IMG/VR virus record: IMGVR_UViG_3300031963_000037
Location: 45,380-109,379 of that record
Strand: one strand, 5' to 3'
Source: a virus
Length of the DNA: 64,000 bases
Made by a program: the position numbers and the translations under genes. The notes below the pieces were generated by a model. That model ran no database searches, was not told where the DNA came from, and saw nothing but the letters and a program-made list of their open reading frames with translations. Positions 58,667 through 64,000 of the stretch are shown here, piece by piece (position 1 is the stretch's first letter; each line of letters starts with the position of its first letter).

Positions 58667-58918
58667 ATGGAAAATTTATGGATAAAATCACATCAGTTTA
58701 TTTTGGATTGTAATGTTGGGGACCATTATATGAATGGGAGTAATAAGGTCTCGGTTGTTAGAAGGTCACCGAAAAGAATATATTTTTCAAATGGGGAACT
58801 TATAACAATCAAAAAAAGTAAACATGGGTTTTATCATTTGTCGGGTAGGAATGTAAACCAAGTATTGAGAGATATTGAAGGTTATATTCTTTTTCTAAAA
58901 CACGACCATTTGATTTAA
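58667..58918 (+). CDS. Untagged small protein in the cassette array
   Basis: 83 aa, MENLWIKSHQFILDCNVGDH, a small beta-rich protein (KVSVVRRSPKRIYFSNGELI). Unlike its neighbours it has no leader and a host-type promoter, so it is probably expressed earlier. Confidence 0.65.
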   Translation: MENLWIKSHQFILDCNVGDHYMNGSNKVSVVRRSPKRIYFSNGELITIKKSKHGFYHLSGRNVNQVLRDIEGYILFLKHDHLI

Positions 58919-58952
58919 TTTATCCTTCAACTGAGAAAAAAATTTTTGGGAG

Positions 58953-58959
58953 TATTTAT
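58953..58959 (+). promoter_or_regulatory. TATTTAT box, cassette 2
   Basis: After AAATTTTTGGGA; 14 nt before the ATG at 58974. Confidence 0.55.
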
Positions 58960-58973
58960 TGGAAACATATTTT

Positions 58974-59270
58974 ATGAATAGAAGTTTCAGTAAAATAAGA
59001 CATATTCAGGAATCAAATTTAATGTTGGAAAAAAGATTATTGAAGGAACAACCTGAAAGTAGATTTGGTATGCACAATCTTTCTGAACAATCAACTCCTC
59101 AAACAATAAAATCAGACCCTAATGCGGTTAAATCAACTGAAGAACTAATAAAAAATATTAAATCAGGTTTTTGTATTCCCTCATATGAGTATGGTTCTAG
59201 AACAAGAATAGATTGTAAGGATAAAAGATATTATGAAATAAGATACTACAGACGATTCGGTCAAAGTTAA
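58974..59270 (+). CDS. Cassette 2: tagged protein
   Basis: 98 aa. Leader MNRSFSKIRHIQESNLMLEK followed by RLLKEQ (L-K-E|Q at residues 23-25). This leader type (NRS-x-SKIRHIQE) is shared only with cassette 6. The short body ends RYYEIRYYRRFGQS. The function is unknown. Confidence 0.65.
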   Translation: MNRSFSKIRHIQESNLMLEKRLLKEQPESRFGMHNLSEQSTPQTIKSDPNAVKSTEELIKNIKSGFCIPSYEYGSRTRIDCKDKRYYEIRYYRRFGQS

Positions 59271-59281
59271 TCTGAAATAAG

Positions 59282-59310
59282 ACCCTCTTCAATTACGAAG
59301 GGGGTTTTTT
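59282..59310 (+). terminator. Cassette terminator 2
   Basis: ACCCTCTTC-AATTAC-GAAGGGGGT, then T6. Confidence 0.9.
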
Positions 59311-59351
59311 CTTAAAAAAATTTTTTGGGAAAAAATTGTCCTTTTTGGGTC

Positions 59352-59358
59352 TATTTAT
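59352..59358 (+). promoter_or_regulatory. TATTTAT box, cassette 3
   Basis: Preceded by TTTTTTGGGAAAAAATTG and CTTTTTGGG; 15 nt before the ATG at 59374. Confidence 0.55.
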
Positions 59359-59373
59359 AGTAAAATAAGTTAT

Positions 59374-59889
59374 ATGTCGAAAATTATAAAATTAACTGAA
59401 TCCGACTTGTTGAATTTGGTTAAGAGAGTTATAAAAGAACAAGCACCTATGGCTCAAGTTCCTTTGTTAACTGTTCTTGCAACTCCAGCTTTGGTTAATG
59501 CTTCAAGCGACGGAACTGGTACAATTTATCTTTCACAAAGAGACAACAAAGGACAGAACATTCCAAACACAACTTACAAATACAGTGTAAAAGGGGTGTA
59601 TGACCCAGGTTCATTTTTACCTAACGTGCCTTTTAATGTAATTTTGAGAAATGTTAGAAGAGACAGACAAGGAACATTACTGGGAGAAGCTCAACCATCA
59701 GGTAATGCTATGAAAAAAATCATGAAAGAATTAATTCCTACCGACGCTCTGACCTCCGATGGATGGATGAAATTTAGAGTACCTCAAGACAAACTAAATG
59801 CGGGATTACAATCTTTGGCTGGTAATCAAGGAAAAAGTGCAACTATTGACGCGGGTAATGGTGTAAAAATTAAGCTCTCTTTAATTTAA
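59374..59889 (+). CDS. Cassette 3: tagged beta-rich protein
   Basis: 171 aa. Leader MSKIIKLTESDLLNLVKRVI then KEQ (I-K-E|Q at 20-22). The body is all-beta (TIYLSQRDNKGQNIPNTTYK, YSVKGVYDPGSFLPNVPFNV) and ends VKIKLSLI. Unrecognised. Confidence 0.7.
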   Translation: MSKIIKLTESDLLNLVKRVIKEQAPMAQVPLLTVLATPALVNASSDGTGTIYLSQRDNKGQNIPNTTYKYSVKGVYDPGSFLPNVPFNVILRNVRRDRQGTLLGEAQPSGNAMKKIMKELIPTDALTSDGWMKFRVPQDKLNAGLQSLAGNQGKSATIDAGNGVKIKLSLI

Positions 59890-59909
59890 TTATATTTTTT
59901 TAAAACAAG

Positions 59910-59938
59910 ACCCTCTTCTGAAAAGAAGGGGGTTTTTT
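59910..59938 (+). terminator. Cassette terminator 3
   Basis: ACCCTCTTC-TGAAAA-GAAGGGGGT, then T6. Confidence 0.9.
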
Positions 59939-59977
59939 ATTTTAAAATTTTTGGGAAAAAATTCTCCTTTTTTGGTA

Positions 59978-59984
59978 TATTTAT
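59978..59984 (+). promoter_or_regulatory. TATTTAT box, cassette 4
   Basis: Preceded by AATTTTTGGGAAAAAATTC and CCTTTTTTGG; 15 nt before the ATG at 60000. Confidence 0.55.
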
Positions 59985-59999
59985 TGGAAAATAAATTCT

Positions 60000-60440
60000 A
60001 TGTCAAAGATTATAAGATTAACAGAAAACGATTTGATTCGTTTGGTTAATAAAGTTATTAAAGAACAAAATACAAAGACTGATGGTGAAAATGATATATA
60101 TGGTGGTTTTTTAAATAAAATTAAAAATATACTTAGAGAAAAGGGATATAATAATGTAAAAAAACAGAAACTAAATATCTATACCGAGAACCTTATTAGT
60201 ATGGCAAAAGGAAACAACAAAGTTGAAAATTTTTCGGATGATGAAGGGGATTTTATACAATTGAGTAAAAATAATCACCCTAATTATGAATTCAAAAAAA
60301 TATATTTTAGTGGACTAAAAGACATTAATGGACCATACAAAGTTGAATATTATACAAGGGTTGGGGACGAGAAACCCAAATTAATTAAAACTGAAAATAT
60401 GAATAGGGGTCAAGTATTCAAATTGATACAAAGTTTGTAA
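60000..60440 (+). CDS. Cassette 4: tagged protein, paralogue of cassette 1
   Basis: 146 aa. Leader MSKIIRLTENDLIRLVNKVI then KEQ (I-K-E|Q). The C-terminal half, IYFSGLKDINGPYKVEYYTR and NRGQVFKLIQSL, parallels cassette 1. Basic. Unknown fold. Confidence 0.7.
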   Translation: MSKIIRLTENDLIRLVNKVIKEQNTKTDGENDIYGGFLNKIKNILREKGYNNVKKQKLNIYTENLISMAKGNNKVENFSDDEGDFIQLSKNNHPNYEFKKIYFSGLKDINGPYKVEYYTRVGDEKPKLIKTENMNRGQVFKLIQSL

Positions 60441-60470
60441 GATACTAATAATCTTAATTTATAGAACAAA

Positions 60471-60499
60471 ACCCTCTTCAATTACGAAGGGGGTTTTTT
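60471..60499 (+). terminator. Cassette terminator 4
   Basis: ACCCTCTTC-AATTAC-GAAGGGGGT, then T6. Confidence 0.9.
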
Positions 60500-60518
60500 C
60501 ATTTTAAAATTTTTGGGA

Positions 60519-60525
60519 TATTTAT
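60519..60525 (+). promoter_or_regulatory. TATTTAT box, cassette 5
   Basis: Directly after AAAATTTTTGGGA; five bases before the ATG at 60531. Confidence 0.55.
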
Positions 60526-60530
60526 TTCAT

Positions 60531-60830
60531 ATGAAAAAGATAGTAAAACTCACAGAATCTGACTTAACAAGATTGGTTAATAAGATAGTAAAGGAACAAA
60601 GAAGAGAGGATGACCCTACTGAAGATTATTTTAAAGTAATTGATATGGTTGCAAATCACGCAATGGATGAGGAGGAGGATTTGGATGAGGTTGAAAGATG
60701 TATTAATGAAATTTATAAAATAATGCATGAGGCTTATCAAGACGACGATTTGACTGATGAACAAGCCGATGAGATTATTGATTATGCAAAGGAGGTTGTT
60801 AAAGAATTGGAATCAATGTTTGATGAATAA
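60531..60830 (+). CDS. Cassette 5: tagged acidic protein
   Basis: 99 aa from MKKIVKLTESDLTRLVNKIV then KEQ (V-K-E|Q, the only Val at this site). The rest is strongly acidic and helical (DEEEDLDEVERCINEIYKIM, DDDLTDEQADEIIDYAKEVV). Possibly a DNA-mimic or scaffold-like head protein. Start chosen by box and leader; the frame to 60513 is rejected. Confidence 0.7.
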   Translation: MKKIVKLTESDLTRLVNKIVKEQRREDDPTEDYFKVIDMVANHAMDEEEDLDEVERCINEIYKIMHEAYQDDDLTDEQADEIIDYAKEVVKELESMFDE

Positions 60831-60854
60831 CATCATTGTGAATTATAGAACAAG

Positions 60855-60883
60855 ACCCTCTTCAATTTCGAAGGGGGTTTTTT
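60855..60883 (+). terminator. Cassette terminator 5
   Basis: ACCCTCTTC-AATTTC-GAAGGGGGT, then T6. Confidence 0.9.
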
Positions 60884-60910
60884 CATTTAAAAATTTTTGG
60901 GAAAATTTTG

Positions 60911-60917
60911 TATTTAT
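60911..60917 (+). promoter_or_regulatory. TATTTAT box, cassette 6
   Basis: After AAAATTTTTGGGAAAATTTTG; 14 nt before the ATG at 60932. Confidence 0.55.
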
Positions 60918-60931
60918 TATAAAATCAAATT

Positions 60932-61438
60932 ATGAATAGAAGTTATAGTAAAATCAGACACATACAAGAAGCCAACATCAGATTGGAAAAGAGATTATTG
61001 AAAGAAGATGAATCTCAAGTTCTTGACGTGATTAATAATGAACTATCAACAGTTGGGGAAGAACCCGTATCGACTGAAGATATTGAATTTGCGTTGAACG
61101 ATTGTCCACTTGAAACTCCTCCAACTGCGGATGAGAAACAAAAGACAATGCTTCAGAAAATCAAAGAACAAATCGATGGTCTGACTTCAGCCAAAGATGT
61201 TAAGGAGTTAATCAAAAAGGTTAAATCAATTTTCAAAAGAAAAACTCAAAGTGAACAAGTGGGAGAGATTGTAACAATTGGTGCAATGGCAATCCCTGTT
61301 GTTTTCATTCAGGTGTTTGCAGGTATTATCATTTTAATGTTGGTTGTTAAACTAATCAAATTGATTGGTGGCAACACAAGAACGAGTAAGGAATGTAGAC
61401 AAGCATCAAGAAGAATGAGAAAATATGGTCCGCTCTAA
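60932..61438 (+). CDS. Cassette 6: tagged single-pass membrane protein
   Basis: 168 aa. Leader MNRSYSKIRHIQEANIRLEK then RLLKED (L-K-E). It continues with an acidic helix, a Lys-rich helix (DVKELIKKVKSIFKRK) and a transmembrane segment at about residues 111-146 (GAMAIPVVFIQVFAGIIILM), then a basic tail. A cleavable leader plus a membrane helix suggests a protein that enters the host envelope on ejection. Confidence 0.7.
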   Translation: MNRSYSKIRHIQEANIRLEKRLLKEDESQVLDVINNELSTVGEEPVSTEDIEFALNDCPLETPPTADEKQKTMLQKIKEQIDGLTSAKDVKELIKKVKSIFKRKTQSEQVGEIVTIGAMAIPVVFIQVFAGIIILMLVVKLIKLIGGNTRTSKECRQASRRMRKYGPL

Positions 61439-61460
61439 TAAAACATTTCAAAATAACAAG

Positions 61461-61489
61461 ACCCTCTTCAATTACGAAGGGGGTTTTTT
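61461..61489 (+). terminator. Cassette terminator 6
   Basis: ACCCTCTTC-AATTAC-GAAGGGGGT, then T6. Confidence 0.9.
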
Positions 61490-61500
61490 ATTTCCGAATA

Positions 61501-61507
61501 TATTTAT
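61501..61507 (+). promoter_or_regulatory. TATTTAT box, cassette 7
   Basis: 15 nt before the ATG at 61523. Confidence 0.55.
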
Positions 61508-61522
61508 AATAAAATTAAAATT

Positions 61523-61996
61523 ATGAAACACATTTTAAACAATATTTCTGAAGAAGAAAAAAACGCCATCCGTGAACAACATAAAGGTGGAATGAGAGTT
61601 TACAACGAGAAGTTCAAACAATTGGTTGAAACTAAACAAGGTGATGTAAAACCATATTTGACCGAATCAGCTGAAGCACAATCAATGATTGATGCGGCAA
61701 TACAAAAATTTGAAAGTGGTGCAAAACCTGACCCTAAAATACAGGAAAAAATCAAAAAATGTATCACATCAAAACAACTCACAAGTTTAATGTTTTTAAC
61801 TACAAGTGCTGGAGCTTATGCTCTTGGAATCGTTGCTATGTTAATTGCAAACCCTGTTGGATTGGTTGCTGGAGGTGTGTTGGCATTATCTTCACTAATT
61901 GTAATCTTTTTAACAGGATTACCTGAAGACCAAGGTGGTTTAGGTTCTGACCCAGCGAAAGATGTAAAAGCATTGTTAAGTTGTATTGGGATTTAA
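61523..61996 (+). CDS. Cassette 7: tagged two-helix membrane protein
   Basis: 157 aa. Leader MKHILNNISEEEKNAIREQH (I-R-E|Q at residues 16-18). After a polar helical part, two hydrophobic helices follow (LMFLTTSAGAYALGIVAMLI, VGLVAGGVLALSSLIVIFL). Gly/Ala-rich, as in small pore-forming or membrane-spanning ejection proteins. Function unknown. Confidence 0.7.
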   Translation: MKHILNNISEEEKNAIREQHKGGMRVYNEKFKQLVETKQGDVKPYLTESAEAQSMIDAAIQKFESGAKPDPKIQEKIKKCITSKQLTSLMFLTTSAGAYALGIVAMLIANPVGLVAGGVLALSSLIVIFLTGLPEDQGGLGSDPAKDVKALLSCIGI

Positions 61997-62020
61997 AAAA
62001 AAAATAATTTCTATAACAAG

Positions 62021-62050
62021 ACCCTCTTCATTCACGAAGGGGGTTTTTTA
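62021..62050 (+). terminator. Cassette terminator 7
   Basis: ACCCTCTTC-ATTCAC-GAAGGGGGT, then T6. Confidence 0.9.
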
Positions 62051-62060
62051 TTTCCCAAAG

Positions 62061-62067
62061 TATTTAT
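62061..62067 (+). promoter_or_regulatory. TATTTAT box, cassette 8
   Basis: Six bases before the ATG at 62074. Confidence 0.55.
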
Positions 62068-62073
62068 TGTAAT

Positions 62074-62724
62074 ATGAAATACATTATCACAGAATCTCAA
62101 TTGAAGACCATCATGATGGAACAAGGTTATTCAACAGATTACGAAAGACGTGAATTAAAGAAGGTTGATAATCAAGTCGCAGCTCAGAATAAATTGGGTA
62201 AGTTGGGTCCAAATTTGGATGCTGATGATTATGCTGATATTGTTTCAGGTTTGGTTGATGCTGTACCAGGAATTGGTAATCTAATATCAATTGGTATTGA
62301 TGTTACACATGCTCTCACATATGTTGTTAGGTATTTCTTTGCAAAGACAACTGAAGAAAAAATTGAAATGTCTTTATTGGCGGTTGTTACATTTGCTTCG
62401 TCACTAATTCCTGTTGGAGGTAATGCCTCAAACATTGCTGCGAGAGTGGAAGTAAAATCTTTATTAAAAAAGACACCGTTTGAACTTCGTGTGATTATGA
62501 AAAACATGGGTATAATAAAATCTGCAGGTTTCAACTTAGCAAAAGAACCTTGGAAATATTCCTTCATGATTGCTCTTGTAAAAATATTCAAATCAAAAGC
62601 CGCAGATGCTCTCGCTATTGTCTCAAGCAAACTCGCAGCTTTATCAAATAAATCAAAAGAGTTGAAACCTTATATTGATGACTTCAATACACAAATCAAA
62701 GATGTTCAAACAATGTTGGCATAG
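62074..62724 (+). CDS. Cassette 8: tagged protein with pretoxin-like hydrophobic module
   Basis: 216 aa. Leader MKYIITESQLKTIMMEQGYS (I-T-E and M-M-E|Q). Residues about 50-115 contain DIVSGLVDAVPGIGNLISIG and MSLLAVVTFASSLIPVGGN, two Gly/Pro-hinged hydrophobic helices like those in the gene at 16468 and in pretoxin TG-type domains. The C-terminal part is basic and helical. May insert into membranes. Confidence 0.7.
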   Translation: MKYIITESQLKTIMMEQGYSTDYERRELKKVDNQVAAQNKLGKLGPNLDADDYADIVSGLVDAVPGIGNLISIGIDVTHALTYVVRYFFAKTTEEKIEMSLLAVVTFASSLIPVGGNASNIAARVEVKSLLKKTPFELRVIMKNMGIIKSAGFNLAKEPWKYSFMIALVKIFKSKAADALAIVSSKLAALSNKSKELKPYIDDFNTQIKDVQTMLA

Positions 62725-62745
62725 TAAAAACAATTATACTTATTA

Positions 62746-62776
62746 AACCCCTCCTTCATACAGAGGGGTTTTTTAT
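62746..62776 (+). terminator. Cassette terminator 8
   Basis: AACCCCTC and GAGGGGTT around a nine-base loop, then T6. Related in form to, but distinct from, the other seven. Confidence 0.85.
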
Positions 62777-62911
62777 TTATGGGATTGGAAGTATATTTCC
62801 AATTGTTTAAAAATGGGGTGGGTTGGGACCCACCATTATGTAAGATTAGAAATATATTTCTAAAACACGACCCCCTCTTATAAATCATCCTCAATAGTCA
62901 AAAAAAAAATT

Positions 62912-62942
62912 TTGGAAAATTTTATGGAAATGTTTATGTTTG
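62912..62942 (+). promoter_or_regulatory. Bacteroidota-type promoter
   Basis: TTG, 20 nt, TATGTTTG, 26 nt before the ATG at 62969. Confidence 0.6.
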
Positions 62943-62968
62943 TAAATAACCTATAAAACAGAAACAAT

Positions 62969-63145
62969 ATGAAACAAATATTTTTTAGAGCAATGTCCTA
63001 TCTATCAATCTTTATGATGGGTGCATATGCAACGAGCCACTTTAGATATAATGAACCGATTGAGGTGTATAGATGGGCAATAACAATTTTTTTCTTTTTC
63101 TTTTGGATAACATTATTAAACGATAAACCAAAAAAAATAACCTAA
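62969..63145 (+). CDS. Small two-helix membrane protein
   Basis: 58 aa (MKQIFFRAMSYLSIFMMGAY), two hydrophobic segments and a Lys-rich end (NDKPKKIT). It opens a run of small early-type genes. Unknown function. Confidence 0.6.
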   Translation: MKQIFFRAMSYLSIFMMGAYATSHFRYNEPIEVYRWAITIFFFFFWITLLNDKPKKIT

Positions 63146-63146
63146 C

Positions 63147-63290
63147 ATGGAAATATTGGAATACATTATGGTTGCTCTTGTGATGGGAATAATTAGTTAC
63201 ATCATATGGGACCGAGAAGACAGGGGGGTTATTTCTCGTGGGGAGGAATGGGACACACAAGATAAAATAAATGAAAATGAAATTTCCTAA
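63147..63290 (+). CDS. Small single-pass membrane protein
   Basis: 47 aa (MEILEYIMVALVMGIISYII), one N-terminal transmembrane helix, then an acidic tail. It shares the MEIL start and the YIIW motif with the gene at 63476, so the two are probably paralogues. Overlaps the next gene. Confidence 0.6.
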   Translation: MEILEYIMVALVMGIISYIIWDREDRGVISRGEEWDTQDKINENEIS

Positions 63291-63474
63291 GAAAATGTAC
63301 CCCTATCTTCATGAGTTGGAGGAGATGGAATTCTCTAATCCAAGGAAAAGTAGTTGGGTATTCAGAAGTGCATTTAAAGAACTCTTACATAAAGAATATA
63401 ATCATAGGTCAGAGTTGATTCATTATAGGGTTGTTGAACTTGGGGGGAATAAGGGAGTTCATAAAATAGATTAG
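63271..63474 (+). CDS. Small basic protein
   Basis: 67 aa (MKMKFPKKMYPYLHELEEME); the Met at codon 3 is an alternative start. Contains SSWVFRSAFKELLHKEYNHR. Unknown function. Confidence 0.55.
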   Translation: MKMKFPKKMYPYLHELEEMEFSNPRKSSWVFRSAFKELLHKEYNHRSELIHYRVVELGGNKGVHKID

Positions 63475-63475
63475 T

Positions 63476-63580
63476 ATGGAAATTTTATATACATTAATTG
63501 GGGTTGCATGTTTTGTTGTTGTTGGAGGGATTTTTTATATCATATGGAAAATGAAAACTCATGAAGGAAAGGATTTATAA
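63476..63580 (+). CDS. 34-residue membrane peptide
   Basis: MEILYTLIGVACFVVVGGIF then YIIWKMKTHEGKDL: one transmembrane helix, similar to the gene at 63147. Overlaps the next gene by 20 bp. Confidence 0.55.
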   Translation: MEILYTLIGVACFVVVGGIFYIIWKMKTHEGKDL

Positions 63581-63896
63581 ATTTTTGGATTTTTATGTTG
63601 GGAAGGGTGCGAGAGTTTCCCCAATGTATAGTGAGTTTAGGACCTTCGCTGATAGGTATGAAGTGACCTCAGATAATGGGACCCTTATTTTATGGTTTAC
63701 CGTAAGAGGGGACCACGTTAAGATATTTCGAAATGATAATTTATCCAAGAAGATATCTTCGTATTTTTCTCTCCCCGATGAAGGGGAAGGTTGTTCTTGG
63801 ATGTATATTAGAGATTGGTTTGGAGATAGACATAATATCCAACGAATTAGTGATTTATTGAAATTAATTGTTAAAAAGGAATATGAAACCACGTAA
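63561..63896 (+). CDS. Small protein resembling the 34 kb tagged family, without leader
   Basis: 111 aa (MKERIYKFLDFYVGKGARVS). TLILWFTVRGDHVKIFRNDN, KKISSYFSLPDEGEGCSWMY and the C-terminal helix have the order seen in the tagged paralogues at 34313-35290, but the I-T-E leader is missing. An untagged relative would be useful for comparison. Confidence 0.55.
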   Translation: MKERIYKFLDFYVGKGARVSPMYSEFRTFADRYEVTSDNGTLILWFTVRGDHVKIFRNDNLSKKISSYFSLPDEGEGCSWMYIRDWFGDRHNIQRISDLLKLIVKKEYETT

Positions 63897-64000
63897 TGAT
63901 GTACCCGTTGTTGAACTCTATTTAAGTCTTTCTAAATGTAAAAATGAAGTCAAGCGTGTATCGGAGTTACTTACAAGTTTTCTTCCCGTGGCTAGAAAAG
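63884..64000 (+). CDS. Partial hypothetical protein
   Basis: Open from ATG at 63884 to the right edge (MKPRNDVPVVELYLSLSKCK). It overlaps the previous gene by 13 bp in another frame. Only 39 residues are visible; helical and basic. Confidence 0.45.

Overview
The window reads as part of the genome of a large tailed phage (myovirus-like, AT-rich, tightly packed genes with TAATG and ATGA junctions) that infects a member of the Bacteroidota. The host assignment rests on many promoters of the Bacteroidota type (TTG, 19-20 nt, TAnnTTTG), on genes without a clear Shine-Dalgarno sequence, and on Bacteroidota-style signal peptides ending in FAQ or AAQ. No integrase, insertion sequence, rRNA gene or cellular operon is visible. 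I cannot exclude a prophage or a metagenomic assembly.

Layout. 1-7.6 kb: three adjoining collagen-like fibre genes, each ending in an S74-type chaperone domain. 7.6-10.5 kb: a minus-strand cluster with two HExxH proteins. 10.6-21.1 kb: a plus-strand run with small proteins, DUF3310, an APS-kinase-like P-loop kinase, an HxGH nucleotidyltransferase, a DNA methyltransferase, a DHH/papain-like fusion, DUF192 and Nudix. 21.1-22.66 kb: no genes, but tandem promoters, boxA-like motifs, a tRNA-Met-like element and about 1 kb of heavily structured RNA ending in a strong terminator. 22.66-24.8 kb: a Thr/Pro-rich mucin-like virion protein on the minus strand. 24.9-33.5 kb: small genes, a phage UvrC, a two-gene adenine methyltransferase and a zinc-ribbon protein. 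33.6-39.4 kb: short tagged proteins, an outer-membrane-type protein, a MORN protein and an L,D-transpeptidase. 39.4-49.2 kb: two glycosyltransferases, UDP-galactopyranose mutase, a metalloprotease, a UmuD-like/UmuC pair and two sulfotransferase-like proteins. 49.2-54.1 kb: a three-domain PG-binding/phosphatase/SGNH protein, a C39-like peptidase and small proteins. 54.1-58.1 kb: two GIY-YIG genes associated with twin hairpin elements, then a largely non-coding stretch with DnaA-box-like sites and G/C tracts that looks like a replication origin. 58.1-62.8 kb: a tandem array of single-gene cassettes with near-identical promoters and terminators. 62.9-64 kb: small membrane proteins.

How the genes may work together. 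More than twenty otherwise unrelated proteins begin with a short amphipathic leader ending in [I/L]-x-E, usually followed by Q. This resembles the capsid-targeting propeptides of T4 internal proteins, which are cut by the prohead protease. If that reading is right, much of the window encodes cargo packed in the head and delivered with the DNA. Cargo would include peptidases, a transpeptidase, a phosphatase/esterase, membrane proteins and the DHH fusion. Many tagged genes are preceded by a TATTTAT box, a candidate late promoter. A second theme is surface chemistry: galactofuranose synthesis, glycosyltransferases, PAPS-type activation and sulfotransferase-like proteins occur with Thr/Asn-rich fibres that could be acceptors. 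Functions are inferred from motifs read by eye; no database search was possible.
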